This document shows, one piece after another, positions 51,879-60,528 of a DNA stretch of 64,000 nucleotides; position 1 is the first letter of the stretch, and the number at the start of each line of letters is the position of its first letter. The translations under genes and the position numbers were made by a program. Origin of the DNA: CAYILR01 sp964364175 (lineage in GTDB: Bacteria; Bdellovibrionota; UBA1018); contig CAYILR010000001.1 in the NCBI GenBank assembly GCA_964364175.1, forward strand, positions 1-64,000, in the 5' to 3' direction. The notes below the pieces were generated by a model that saw nothing but the letters and a program-made list of their open reading frames with translations, was not told where the DNA came from and did no database searches.

Positions 51879-53441
51879 ATGATCATCGTTCTGAAAAAAA
51901 ATTTCATAGTTTTATTCTTTGTTGTCTCTAGTTTGCTTGGAGTTTCCGCTCAGGCAGAGCTTTTGAATGTTTCTGAAACCCGACGACAACTCGGATTGGA
52001 CATCTACCCACTCTATAACGACCTTTCTCAGGTCAAAATCGCAGTTCTCGACAATGGATTTACCGGCTTCAAAGCAGACGGAAAAGTTCTCCCACGAAAT
52101 TCCGAGCTGATCGCAGGTCCAAAAAATGATTTCATGCAAACTGTGCATGGACTCGGAATGGCCCAAATTGTTTGGGAGCTCTCAGGCAAACAAGAACTCG
52201 GACCCAAATTCTATCTCATCAATTCCAACGGGTTTACGAATTTGAAAGCAGCGATTGATTTCGTCATTCAAAACAAAATTCAAATCGTTCTCTACAGTCA
52301 GGTCTGGCCGTTCGGAAGCAACTTTGATGGTAAAGGTTTGATCGACAACGAAGTCACTCGCGCCACTCAAGCAGGTGTGATCTGGGTGAACGCTGCAGGA
52401 AACCATCGCAATAAGGTTTTCAGCCAAAAGGTTTTATCAGCCGAGAGCCGCAAGGATTTACGCTTTGTGAACACCAAAGACGAAAACACAGTCACTGTGA
52501 CCTTGAGTTGGAGTGATTTTGGTGACAACGAGAACTACTCCACCAACAAGGACCTGGATCTGCAGATTGTTGATTCTGAGGGGAATGTGGTGGGTTCATC
52601 CGAGTTGATTCAACGTGGAGAAGCCCCGACCGAAGGTGCTGGCAGCAAACTCTCTAGCTTCCCTCGCGAGAGCATTCTTTTGAAAAATCTGGATCGGGGT
52701 GAATATCGAATTCGAATTCGCCGTCAGTCCGATAATTTTACGGCGCAGGATCGCTTGAAGATTTTGCTGGTGGCAGAGAAGTCCGAGAGCGTGAATTTTA
52801 AAGATCGCACTCCAGGTGAAGAAATCCTGGCACCTGCGGATCACGCCGAGGTTTTGACCGTGGGTGATTTGAGCCCAATTTCGTCCTTGGGTCCGACTGC
52901 TGACGGTCGTGACAAGCCCGAGATTTTGTTGGAAGCAGCCAATGCAGATTTTTCAAACGGCAATCAGTACGGCGGATCTTCAACCGCAGCAGCTTTTTTC
53001 GCAGCAGTAGTCGTGTCGATGAAAGCTCAGTGGGCGCATATGACGGTTCAGCACATTCGCAATTATCTCAAAAAGAATATTCAATTCGCGATTCCTCCGA
53101 ATTATAACACAGTTTCGAAAAGCCAAATGGATGCCATTTCCAGGCGTTTTGTGCCAGAGCGTGCGCAGGTAGCTCAGCATCCCAATGGACGTTGGGTAGT
53201 TTTCACTGCAGAAGATCCCAAGGATTTGTCGATCTTTAGTGGAGCTCGTGAGCGATGCAGTTCATTGCCAACCGGATATTTAATGGCATACCTCCCCTAC
53301 GCCAGCCAGTGGGGCTGCTTTTATCCTGAGCAAGACAGCCAAATCCAAAATCCTTGGATTGAATTCCGAAAAGGGAGTTCCAATTCGAGTGGATTCTGGC
53401 GTACTCCTTTACCGAGGAGTCATTGGATGAATGAGCGATAG
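51879..53441 (+). CDS. Exported subtilisin-like serine protease (S8 family)
   Basis: Protein of 520 residues from ATG 51879. The signal peptide is FIVLFFVVSSLLGVSAQA. The catalytic triad is visible: Asp in IAVLDNGF, His in VHGLGMAQI and Ser in YGGSSTAAAFF, with the oxyanion Asn in NAAGN. No long propeptide is present before the Asp. An inserted beta-rich segment (about residues 200-310: VTLSWSDFGDN, DLDLQIVDSEGN) resembles a P/jelly-roll type domain. The C-terminus has two Cys (RERCSS, WGCFYP). It lies downstream of the Tyr-rich protein and overlaps the HD gene by 11 bases. Expected to act outside the cytoplasm. Confidence 0.9.
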   Translation: MIIVLKKNFIVLFFVVSSLLGVSAQAELLNVSETRRQLGLDIYPLYNDLSQVKIAVLDNGFTGFKADGKVLPRNSELIAGPKNDFMQTVHGLGMAQIVWELSGKQELGPKFYLINSNGFTNLKAAIDFVIQNKIQIVLYSQVWPFGSNFDGKGLIDNEVTRATQAGVIWVNAAGNHRNKVFSQKVLSAESRKDLRFVNTKDENTVTVTLSWSDFGDNENYSTNKDLDLQIVDSEGNVVGSSELIQRGEAPTEGAGSKLSSFPRESILLKNLDRGEYRIRIRRQSDNFTAQDRLKILLVAEKSESVNFKDRTPGEEILAPADHAEVLTVGDLSPISSLGPTADGRDKPEILLEAANADFSNGNQYGGSSTAAAFFAAVVVSMKAQWAHMTVQHIRNYLKKNIQFAIPPNYNTVSKSQMDAISRRFVPERAQVAQHPNGRWVVFTAEDPKDLSIFSGARERCSSLPTGYLMAYLPYASQWGCFYPEQDSQIQNPWIEFRKGSSNSSGFWRTPLPRSHWMNER

Positions 53442-54084
53442 AAAATCGATCACAGAAGAAGGGTTTTCCAAGAAAGTTCAGGAAATCTGCAGAGATTCGG
53501 ATCAGGTCGATCCTGCTCACGATTTTCATCACTATGAACGAGTCGTGGCGACGGCCAAGAGATTAGCTGTTGAGGAAAATGCTGACTTGAGCATTGTCAT
53601 TCCTGCTGCGTGGTTTCACGACTTCGTAGTGATTTCAAAAAAAGATCCGCGACGGAAACAAGCCTCACAGATTTCTTCTCAGGCAGCGGTTCAATATCTC
53701 AAACAACTCGGCTATCCCGAACAGTACCTGGATGGAATCAGCCATGCGATCGAAGCGCATAGCTACAGTGCTGCAATTGAGGCCAAGACGCTTGAAGCAA
53801 AAGTTGTTCAGGATGCCGATCGGTTGGATGCACTGGGAGCCATCGGCGTTGCACGGTGTTTTTCTCAGGGGGGGACTTTGGGACGGCCGTTTTATCGAAC
53901 GGAAGATCCTTTGTGTGAATCGCGTGATCCCCAGGATTCGATTTGGACGGTCGATCACTTTTACCAAAAGCTCTTTAAGATCGTCGAGACTTTGCATACG
54001 GAGTCCGCCCGAAAAGAAGGCGCACGTCGTGCCGAGACGATGCAGATTTACTTGCGCGAGTTGAAACGCGAAATCCAAAGCTGA
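53431..54084 (+). CDS. HD-domain phosphohydrolase (YedJ-like)
   Basis: Protein of 217 residues with HD metal-binding motifs: AHDFHHYERV, AAWFHDFVV, IEAHSYS and QDADRLDALGAIGVAR. The order and spacing fit the YedJ-like group of HD hydrolases, whose natural substrates are mostly unknown nucleotides or phosphates. It overlaps the end of the subtilase gene and its stop lies two bases from the convergent KirBac gene. Confidence 0.88.
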   Translation: MSDRKSITEEGFSKKVQEICRDSDQVDPAHDFHHYERVVATAKRLAVEENADLSIVIPAAWFHDFVVISKKDPRRKQASQISSQAAVQYLKQLGYPEQYLDGISHAIEAHSYSAAIEAKTLEAKVVQDADRLDALGAIGVARCFSQGGTLGRPFYRTEDPLCESRDPQDSIWTVDHFYQKLFKIVETLHTESARKEGARRAETMQIYLRELKREIQS

Positions 54085-54085
54085 T

Positions 54086-54988
54086 TTATTGAATCGCGAT
54101 CGGTGTGATTTCGTGAATTTTGTCCATGGCGATATGAACTTTTCCAGCTTCATCCCGTGAAATAATATCCACAAATCGGTAATTCCAAATCACGTCCTCG
54201 ATCGTGTACGAGAACCGAGCGTGAATCGTTTGCAAAAAATGTTCGTCCAAACCATTCAATGATGCAAAAATTTCCACGCGAAGTTTGGAGAGTTCTTCCT
54301 TGGTTTTTCCGTAGAGAGGACTGCCCGGAGTGATTTCGTGAACCACGCTGAAAGAGAGAGCAAACATGGGTGAAAAATCTCGTTCCAGCTTCAGGTCGAA
54401 GAAATTTCGGAATCGCTCCCCTTCTGCTGTGACTTCGTCCATGAGTAGTGTGACTCGAATTCGGGTTTCAAGAATTTGGTTCTGACGTTCGTTTGCAATT
54501 CGGAACATCAGGCAGGGAACACCGTCGAGAGTTTGAACGATGGCTTTTTCACTAAAAACAATGCGCGCCGTGGGTCGCGCAAATCGTGAGTACATCAAAC
54601 CGGTCATGATCGCTTGGCTGAATAATCCGGTCAGTGCTTCGAATGTGACTAAGAGATTTGGGAGTGACCCGCTAGGACTGATTTTTCCATACCCAATCGT
54701 GGCGAGAGTTTGAACGCTGAAAAAGAAACAATCCTTCCAACGAGCAAAACCCTCGGTATCAGCGATTCCCTCGAGTGCATCTGGACCACACAAAAAATAT
54801 CCGATTGAGAAAAGAAAATTCAAAATCAGATAGATCAAAAGAGTGTAGAAAAAAAATCGTGGCCAGCTAGCCGACAGAGTTCGGTAGTACACATCTCGAA
54901 ATGAAAATGCACCGCCGCGAGGGACATCCAGGTTCAACGAACCATCGCGTTTCAAAAGTCTCCAAGAGGATGTGGCTGCGGATTTCAT
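54086..54988 (-). CDS. Inward-rectifier potassium channel, KirBac type
   Basis: Protein of 300 residues with two membrane helices around a pore loop. The selectivity filter is TIGYGK. The slide helix (SFRDVYYRTLSASWPRFFFY) precedes helix 1, and the C-terminal half is the cytoplasmic Kir immunoglobulin-like domain (LMFRIANERQNQILETRIRV, HEITPGSPLYGKT). These match bacterial Kir channels that pass potassium and are gated by lipids and pH. Single gene; the 5' region faces the divergent ndh gene. Confidence 0.92.
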   Translation of the reverse strand: MKSAATSSWRLLKRDGSLNLDVPRGGAFSFRDVYYRTLSASWPRFFFYTLLIYLILNFLFSIGYFLCGPDALEGIADTEGFARWKDCFFFSVQTLATIGYGKISPSGSLPNLLVTFEALTGLFSQAIMTGLMYSRFARPTARIVFSEKAIVQTLDGVPCLMFRIANERQNQILETRIRVTLLMDEVTAEGERFRNFFDLKLERDFSPMFALSFSVVHEITPGSPLYGKTKEELSKLRVEIFASLNGLDEHFLQTIHARFSYTIEDVIWNYRFVDIISRDEAGKVHIAMDKIHEITPIAIQ

Positions 54989-55047
54989 GTTTAAAACGTA
55001 ACACAGCTGGATTTGAAGTGAACTGAGAATGGCAGTATAGTTAGAAC

Positions 55048-56355
55048 ATGGCAGACAAAAAACGAGTCGTGATCGTGGGTGCGGGTTTTGCCGGGCTCAA
55101 TGCAGCGAAAATTCTGGGGCGGGATTCAAGGGTTGAGATCAGTTTTTTGGATCGACGGAATTACCATCTTTTTCAGCCGCTGCTTTATCAGGTAGCAATG
55201 GCGGCGTTGAGTCCAGCAGAGATTGCGGTTCCGATTCGATCCATGGTCTCGAAGTATTCTAATACCGATGTGATTCTGGGGAACGTTGAGTCGATTTCTG
55301 TTTCGGAGAAAAAGGTTCATGGCGATTTTGGTGTGATCCCTTACGACTATTTGATCCTCGCCTGTGGTGCCAAGCACAGCTATTTCAATCACCCCGAGTG
55401 GGAGACATTTGCGCCGGGGCTCAAGACCTTGGAGCAAGCGACGGAGATTCGCCGGAGAGTTCTGCTGGCTTTTGAGAAAGCCGAGCACGAGAAAGATCCG
55501 GAAGAGAAGAAAAGATTGCTCACCTTTGTGATTGTGGGCGGAGGGCCTACGGGTGTGGAGCTGGCGGGTGCGATTGGAGAGATCAGTCGTTACACTTTGA
55601 GTGAAGATTTTCGTCATATTGATCCAGCGCGGACTCGAGTGATTTTGTTGGAAGCGGGGAGCAGAATTTTGCCCAGCTTCTCCGAGAAACTCTCGCAGAA
55701 AGCCACGCGGGATCTCGAGCATTTGGGAGTTCAGGCTTGGACAGGTTACCGGGTCACGCAAGTGGACGACGAGGGTGTGTTGATCGATGGCAAGGAGCGA
55801 ATTCGCGCAGCGACGGTGCTTTGGGCAGCGGGAGTGCAGCCTTCGAGTTTGAACAAAACTCTGGGTGAGTCGCTCGATCGATCTGGGCGTGTGATGATTC
55901 AAAAGGATCTGAGTTTGGCTCAGCACCGAGAGGTTTTTGTTTTGGGTGATCAGGCTTGTTTTACGGTTGATGCTTCTGGTAAGTCGCTGCCGGGGCTGGC
56001 GCCCGTGGCGATGCAGCAAGGTCGTCATGCCGCCCGAAATATTTTGGCGGATCTGGATCAAGCGGAGCGCAAAGAATTTGTCTATCTAGACAAAGGTCAA
56101 ATGGCGACAATCGGTCGCAAGAAGGCTGTTTTGCAAATGGGTGCGCTGCAGCTCTCGGGATTTTTGGCTTGGGCTGCCTGGTTGCTGATTCACATTTATT
56201 ATTTAATCGGGTTCAAGAATCGGGTTTTTGTTTTGATCCAATGGGGTTGGTCGTATTTGAGTTTCAAACGAGGTGCGCGTTTGATCGTCAACAAAGAGTG
56301 GAGATCAGTTCCGTTAAGCGATCCGAGCCAGCCACGCGCCCAGACAAACTCCTAG
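55048..56355 (+). CDS. ndh: Type II NADH dehydrogenase (NDH-2)
   Basis: Single-subunit flavoprotein that passes electrons from NADH to quinone without pumping ions. The FAD-binding site is VVIVGAGFAGLNAAK, the NADH-binding site is FVIVGGGPTGVELAGA, and VFVLGDQA is the second FAD contact. The quinone-site motif appears as APVAMQQGRHAARN. The C-terminal hydrophobic helix (FLAWAAWLLIHIYYLIGFKN) attaches it to the membrane. It gives this cell a non-pumping alternative to complex I. The 3' end overlaps crcB, on the other strand, by 42 bases. Confidence 0.93.
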   Translation: MADKKRVVIVGAGFAGLNAAKILGRDSRVEISFLDRRNYHLFQPLLYQVAMAALSPAEIAVPIRSMVSKYSNTDVILGNVESISVSEKKVHGDFGVIPYDYLILACGAKHSYFNHPEWETFAPGLKTLEQATEIRRRVLLAFEKAEHEKDPEEKKRLLTFVIVGGGPTGVELAGAIGEISRYTLSEDFRHIDPARTRVILLEAGSRILPSFSEKLSQKATRDLEHLGVQAWTGYRVTQVDDEGVLIDGKERIRAATVLWAAGVQPSSLNKTLGESLDRSGRVMIQKDLSLAQHREVFVLGDQACFTVDASGKSLPGLAPVAMQQGRHAARNILADLDQAERKEFVYLDKGQMATIGRKKAVLQMGALQLSGFLAWAAWLLIHIYYLIGFKNRVFVLIQWGWSYLSFKRGARLIVNKEWRSVPLSDPSQPRAQTNS

Positions 56356-56685
56356 CAAACACGCGACAGGACTGCCCAGTCCATATGCGGTGGCGATGGC
56401 GTATTCACCGGCTTGAATCAGTTTCCAGGATTCCAGCGAATAGGCAGAGAAGGTTGTGAATCCACCGAGCAATCCGATTTGCAGAGTTTGAGAGAGTTGT
56501 GAGCTAATCCAGTTTTTTTCAGTGGAAGAAATGTAAATCCAAGCAATGACGATACTGCCAATGACGTTGATCGCAAAAGTCGAGAGTGGAAATCCTGATG
56601 CAGGAGGTGGAATCACTTGGGCCAGAAAGTGCCTAGTAAGAACACCCAGCATTCCCGCGAACCCAATGATCAATGCTAGTGCCAT
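56314..56685 (-). CDS. crcB: Fluoride channel CrcB/Fluc
   Basis: Four-helix protein of 123 residues with the Fluc motif GLLGGFTTFSAYSLE and the N-terminal GVLTRHFL. It exports fluoride as an antiparallel dimer. The gene starts inside the pyrophosphatase coding end (10-base overlap) on the same strand. I see no fluoride riboswitch upstream, as would be expected for an internal gene. Fluoride strongly inhibits pyrophosphatase, so the pairing makes physiological sense. Confidence 0.93.
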   Translation of the reverse strand: MALALIIGFAGMLGVLTRHFLAQVIPPPASGFPLSTFAINVIGSIVIAWIYISSTEKNWISSQLSQTLQIGLLGGFTTFSAYSLESWKLIQAGEYAIATAYGLGSPVACLLGVCLGAWLARIA

Positions 56686-57230
56686 GGAGTGATCAGTTTT
56701 GATTTGTGTTTTTGATAATAAACGATGGCCTTGAGAATAATTTTCAGAGCTTGTTCACGCCCAGAAAATTTTTCAATCACGACTTTCTTTTTTTCGAGAA
56801 CTTTATATTCTTCAAAAAAACGTCGGACTTCTTTCATTCGATGAGGTGGTAGCTCGTTGATATTTTTGTAGTGACTGTATTCCGGGTCATCGGCATGGAC
56901 CGCAATGATTTTGTCATCAGCCTCGCCCTGATCCAGCATTTTCATCACACCGATCGGTTTGGCGCGCATAATCGAGAGAGGTGCAACGGTTGCTTGTCCC
57001 AGCACCAGGATATCGAGTGGATCATTATCGTCGCAGTAGGTTTGAGGAATAAATCCGTAGTTGGCTGGATAATGAACCGAGCTAAACAAAATCCGATCCA
57101 CCATCAGCAGTCCCGTCGGTTTATCCAATTCATATTTAATTTTTGAATCTTTTGGAATTTCAATAATAGCAGGAACCATCTTGGGAGCTTTGCTCCCCAG
57201 ATCGACGTCGTGCCAAGGATGTGTGCTCAT
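56676..57230 (-). CDS. ppa: Inorganic pyrophosphatase (family I)
   Basis: Soluble Mg-dependent enzyme of 184 residues that hydrolyses pyrophosphate. Active-site signatures are VHYPANYGFIPQT and the metal-binding DDNDPLDILVLG; KIKYELDKPTGLL holds catalytic Lys/Glu. The gene is coupled to the upstream GST (four-base overlap) and the downstream crcB. Confidence 0.95.
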   Translation of the reverse strand: MSTHPWHDVDLGSKAPKMVPAIIEIPKDSKIKYELDKPTGLLMVDRILFSSVHYPANYGFIPQTYCDDNDPLDILVLGQATVAPLSIMRAKPIGVMKMLDQGEADDKIIAVHADDPEYSHYKNINELPPHRMKEVRRFFEEYKVLEKKKVVIEKFSGREQALKIILKAIVYYQKHKSKLITPWH

Positions 57231-57823
57231 GCGGACCCCGGTGATGTTTTGATAAATGCAGAATGTTTACGGCAAGCCAAGAGAATCGATTCCAAACGGT
57301 AGAAGTCCTTTCGCCAAGGAAGTTCTGGTGTGCGAAGATCCAGATATTCCAGAGCCACGCCCAAATCCCAGCTGGCCTGAGTCATTCGGTCGGCGCGAAG
57401 TGTAGCGGACTTGTCGAGAGCCGCCAGAGTTTCTAGGATCACGGAGCTGTGCTCCTCCAACCACTCCGAGTCGGCGGCTTTTCTTTTCTTCTCCAGGAAC
57501 AAGGCAACCGACGCTGTCATCACACCCGTGGCCCAAGTGCTGGCTTGACGGACGAGGACGCGTTCTGCTGCCGAATCCGTGGGCCAAATCTGTCCAGGAT
57601 GAGCGTCGTCCAGGTATTCGAGAATTGTGTTTGAGTCCGGAAGGTGTGTACCGTCCGAAAGAGTCATGACCGGGATCAAACCCAGCGGATTTCGTTGAAG
57701 AAACTCCGGAGCCGGCTCAAAAACATCCGTCTCCTTTTCGAGGTATTTGATGTCCAGACGTTGGAGAGCTAGACGGACCCTCCGAGCAAAAGGCGACCGG
57801 CGAGTGATATAGAGTTCGTACAT
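57227..57823 (-). CDS. Glutathione S-transferase family protein
   Basis: Protein of 198 residues. The N-terminal thioredoxin-like domain is clear: YITRRSPFARRVRLAL, FLQRNPLGLIPVM and the glutathione-contacting PDSNTILEYLDD. Ser, not Cys, stands at the catalytic position near residue 10. The helical C-terminal domain is present. The partner substrate is unknown. First gene of the GST-ppa-crcB run; a 16-bp palindrome lies upstream. Confidence 0.88.
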   Translation of the reverse strand: MYELYITRRSPFARRVRLALQRLDIKYLEKETDVFEPAPEFLQRNPLGLIPVMTLSDGTHLPDSNTILEYLDDAHPGQIWPTDSAAERVLVRQASTWATGVMTASVALFLEKKRKAADSEWLEEHSSVILETLAALDKSATLRADRMTQASWDLGVALEYLDLRTPELPWRKDFYRLESILLACRKHSAFIKTSPGSA

Positions 57824-57844
57824 GGTATGAGCCTCCCGCTAGTA

Positions 57845-57860
57845 GCTTGAAATTTCAAGC
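57845..57860. promoter_or_regulatory. Palindrome upstream of the GST gene
   Basis: GCTTGAAATTTCAAGC is a perfect 16-base palindrome 22 bases before the GST start codon (minus strand). This position fits an operator for a dimeric repressor. No regulator gene is adjacent. Confidence 0.4.
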
Positions 57861-57955
57861 AAAAGATCGAGCTAGACGCCATGCCCCGCAGCATGTTAAC
57901 TCGCCAGAATCAACCCATGATTCTAGGATCGTGTTTCAGAAGCCTCACATTATGC

Positions 57956-58045
57956 GGAGAGGTGGGTGAGTGGTTGAAACCGCACGCTTGGAAAGCGTGT
58001 TAAGTAGAAATACTTACGAGGGTTCGAATCCCTCCTTCTCCGCCA
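57956..58045 (+). tRNA. tRNA-Ser(GGA)
   Basis: The acceptor GGAGAGG pairs with CTTCTCC, with discriminator G and encoded CCA. The anticodon stem CACGC/GCGTG holds loop TTGGAAA, anticodon GGA (codons UCC, UCU). The long variable arm (TAAGTAGAAATACTTAC) is typical of class II. Total length is 90. An accessory patch follows. Confidence 0.96.
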
Positions 58046-58118
58046 CTTCCTGTGGCGTAGCTCCGCTTTTGCGGAGCCAGGCGTTCGGGCCCTCGTGGCC
58101 CTCACGTCTCCGCCACTT
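58037..58118 (+). repeat. 70-bp structured unit with copy of the tRNA-Ser 3' end
   Basis: TCTCCGCCACTT ending the tRNA (58037-58048) is repeated at 58107-58118. Between them are hairpins CGCCAC-TTCCT-GTGGCG, which uses the tRNA CCA end, and CTCCGC-TTTT-GCGGAG. The arrangement and part of the sequence match the unit after tRNA-Ser(UGA) at 48088-48165. Confidence 0.7.
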
Positions 58119-58129
58119 ATTTTGAAGAT

Positions 58130-58495
58130 CTAAGCTGCTAAATCAAATTCAATCTTTTGATATTCTACCACCGGCTGTTTTACCGTCCGACCGTTGACCT
58201 TAGATATCTTTAAGCGGATGGCGCCTACTTCCTCAAAGAAGAGAATAATTTTGTTTAAATTGGACACATCCATATCACTGAGTTTTGCAAGTTCGTATAC
58301 GGACCGAGGCTTGAGAGCCAAAATGGTCGATAAAATCGAGATGTGTCGAACAAATCGCTCAAAATCTTTTCGATTATCAAATGAGATTTCATAATGAGGT
58401 TTTTTCATTCGACCCGATCGAGCTTTTTTTAGAGCTTTTTCAAAATCTTTGAGCACCACTTTCGAGGTTTTAATGGACACGACTAAAGTTTTCAT
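58130..58495 (-). CDS. HVO_A0114-like DNA-binding protein, probable antitoxin
   Basis: Protein of 121 residues with a winged-helix, MarR-like core (FVRHISILSTILALKPRSVY, ELAKLSDMDVSNLNKIILFF, VGAIRLKISKVNGR). This fits HVO_A0114-type regulators, which are often encoded next to TumE-type toxins. It overlaps the TumE-like gene upstream by four bases, consistent with a co-translated toxin-antitoxin pair. It lies directly after tRNA-Ser(GGA). Confidence 0.7.
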   Translation of the reverse strand: MKTLVVSIKTSKVVLKDFEKALKKARSGRMKKPHYEISFDNRKDFERFVRHISILSTILALKPRSVYELAKLSDMDVSNLNKIILFFEEVGAIRLKISKVNGRTVKQPVVEYQKIEFDLAA

Positions 58496-58782
58496 AGTGT
58501 TACCCCCAAATGTTCTAAAACAAGACGTTTGAAATCATTCATAAGTGATGGGACGTCCTGAAAAGAATAAGGCAACTCCATTTCATCTAAATGGACATGC
58601 GGTCCCTTAGGATGATGATTGTCCATTAGAACTCTCTTTCCAGTAACTAGATCAACACACGTCAATCCATATTTAACCCCGTCAGGATACTGCACGGGAT
58701 CTCCAACCTCATGAATATTTAATTCAACGACGTACCTGTCATGAAGGCGGGCCTTTTGCCAAAAAAGCTGCTGGGCCTTCAT
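58492..58782 (-). CDS. TumE/DUF6516-like toxin
   Basis: Protein of 96 residues. The pattern YVVELNIHEV, YPDGVKYGLTCVD, then MDNHHPKGPHVHLDEMELPY followed by FQDVPSLMNDF matches the TumE (DUF6516) family, in particular the DN...GPH.H core and the terminal YxF...L..DF. TumE is the toxin of the TumE-TumA type; its target is not settled from sequence. The downstream partner is a winged-helix protein coupled by a four-base overlap. First gene of the pair on the minus strand. Confidence 0.72.
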   Translation of the reverse strand: MKAQQLFWQKARLHDRYVVELNIHEVGDPVQYPDGVKYGLTCVDLVTGKRVLMDNHHPKGPHVHLDEMELPYSFQDVPSLMNDFKRLVLEHLGVTL

Positions 58783-58977
58783 ATTGGTTTTATCATACCA
58801 ATATTTGTGATTTTATCAAGGCTGTTCCTACTGAGCCTTAGGCAAAAGGAATTAGACTTTCTTGTTTTCTTCTCGGTCATATTTTGTCTCCTGATTTGCT
58901 CTGTATGCAAAATTCAGACCGAGTGTCCCATTGTTTTGAAATGCGATAAAATGTGAGAATAATAGGTGTTTTATAAA

Positions 58978-59041
58978 ATCATCTCGTAGAGTTTTCGAGA
59001 TGATGGGCTCATATTTGAGCCAAATGGTTCAAATATGAGCC
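58978..59041. repeat. Two adjacent hairpins at the 3' end of the DUF2779 gene
   Basis: First, ATCATCTCG and CGAGATGAT pair around a nine-base loop (58978-59004). Second, GGCTCATATTTGA and TCAAATATGAGCC pair perfectly over 13 bases (59006-59041), overlapping the stop codon of the DUF2779 gene. They could terminate that transcript. The TTGAGCCA...GGTTCA core is echoed at 62429-62463. Confidence 0.6.
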
Positions 59042-60522
59042 GACGTTTCCTGATAAAGCCACCGCACCAACTCCACCATCACCCAGGTGTCCTTTTTGCA
59101 ATACTCTAGCAGCGCACGTCGTAACGTCAGTTTTTCATGTGTAGGAGTCTCAGTCGAGATCATCTCCTCAAACGCACGTTGAGCTGCGCCGCCGTCGCCC
59201 ACGCGCATTCCGTCGTATGTATGCTCGCTTCCCAAAATCGCAGGTGCCACATTCTTGAGACTAAAGCTCCCCGCAAATCCATTGTCGTACACATGCTCCC
59301 TAAAAATCGGCAGCGGATCCTGCATCCGTGCAACAATCGCTCGCAACGCATTCGCATACTTCGGAAACTGTGCAGCCATCTCCTCAGTCCGATCGATCTC
59401 AAATCGCGAATAATACGAGACCACCGATCCATCGCCCTCGCACGCCTTGACCAACTCAGGAATCAAAGAGGATCTGGGATCTGTGTCGTCCGAGTGCAGG
59501 TACTCAAAATGCTGGGAGGGCCCGTCGAGTGACGCACAGACATGAACACTGAATTGAAATGGCACTTGTCTAAAAGGTCCGCAGCCATCAAACCGAGGAA
59601 TCGCCGGACCAATCGTTTCGAAATCCAAAAACACGAGTGGAAATTTCCATCCTTTGAGCGCCGAGCGAATCCCGTCGGCGTCGACAAATCGATCCCCACT
59701 TTTATAGCAAGCCACCATCCGAGCTTGCGGAGGCGCAAGTCCATCCAGGCGCTCGTCATCCAGAGCCACAATTCCTTGGTTGTAGAGCGCCCATTTTTTA
59801 TCGCCGATTTTTGGGAGATCAAAAACACTGACCTCAGGAATTTTCTTTTCACTCCAACACTCATTCAAAAACCCACATTCGTTGGGAGCAAGACAATGCG
59901 GACCGATGTCAGTGGGTGGAGAATCAGACTTGCGGATAACACCGTAAATCTCGGTGACCTTGGGCAGAGTCAGGCTGTAGCGCTCGCGAGCATGTTGAGT
60001 GACGTCTTCCACGCTAAATAAATTGGATAGATCCGGATATCGGCACGCGGAGTTCAGGTGCAGAATATTGATCCGTTCGATCGGCAACCCTGCGTTGGCG
60101 ATGATCCAGGCTTGGAGGCAGATGTCGTCGAGTTGTTCAGGTTTGACTTTGGTTGAAGATTTGACTTCAAGGATCGTCCATTTTTTGGTCTCTGCCGAAA
60201 ATTGAATCATGTCTGCGCGTGCGTAGCAGCCTTGGTGTTCGAAGGCGGCTTCGTAAATCAGATGAGTACCGTTTGCGATCAGCTCGCGAGTTTTTTTCAG
60301 TGATCCCACAAAATCCCAGGGTTTGTTGTCGATCAGGACGCCGCCGGGTATGCAACGCCTTGCTGCTTCGCCCACGAGGTTGCCTTGGTCGAAGAGGGCG
60401 TGGGTTTCTTCGGAGATTGGGGCTTCGAGCGATGGGCTGTGGACATTGAGGTAAATATTTTTTAGGCAGCGGTAGCCTCGCATGAGGCGGGTTTTGCTGA
60501 GGAGTTTGGGGAGTTGAGCCAT
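59029..60522 (-). CDS. DUF2779 family nuclease-like protein
   Basis: Protein of 497 residues. The N-terminal half resembles a RecB/Cas4-type PD-(D/E)XK nuclease: ARADMIQFSAETKKWTILEV with KSS supplies the D...ExK, and cysteines (CLAPNECGFLNEC) may bind a cluster. The C-terminal half starts FPLVFLDFETIGPAIPRFDG, the DxE of a DEDD-type exonuclease, with RFEIDRTEEMAA and EYCKKDTWVMVELV further on. This combination is the DUF2779 architecture. Biological role unknown; DNA processing or defence is inferred. It sits in the accessory patch behind tRNA-Ser(GGA). Confidence 0.82.
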   Translation of the reverse strand: MAQLPKLLSKTRLMRGYRCLKNIYLNVHSPSLEAPISEETHALFDQGNLVGEAARRCIPGGVLIDNKPWDFVGSLKKTRELIANGTHLIYEAAFEHQGCYARADMIQFSAETKKWTILEVKSSTKVKPEQLDDICLQAWIIANAGLPIERINILHLNSACRYPDLSNLFSVEDVTQHARERYSLTLPKVTEIYGVIRKSDSPPTDIGPHCLAPNECGFLNECWSEKKIPEVSVFDLPKIGDKKWALYNQGIVALDDERLDGLAPPQARMVACYKSGDRFVDADGIRSALKGWKFPLVFLDFETIGPAIPRFDGCGPFRQVPFQFSVHVCASLDGPSQHFEYLHSDDTDPRSSLIPELVKACEGDGSVVSYYSRFEIDRTEEMAAQFPKYANALRAIVARMQDPLPIFREHVYDNGFAGSFSLKNVAPAILGSEHTYDGMRVGDGGAAQRAFEEMISTETPTHEKLTLRRALLEYCKKDTWVMVELVRWLYQETSAHI

Positions 60523-60528
60523 CGATTT

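Noticed and set aside
55126..56061. Minus-strand 311-codon ORF inside ndh
   Set aside because: Long only because ndh has few complementary stops; the composition is Arg/His/Gln rich and no domain is visible, whereas ndh has clear FAD and NADH motifs.
56314..56355. Overlap of ndh and crcB as a regulatory antisense pair
   Set aside because: A 42-base convergent overlap is common in compact genomes and nothing else suggests regulation.
58741..58956. Plus-strand 71-codon ORF opposite the TumE-like start
   Set aside because: Hydrophobic but without ribosome site or family match, and it overlaps a better-supported gene on the other strand.
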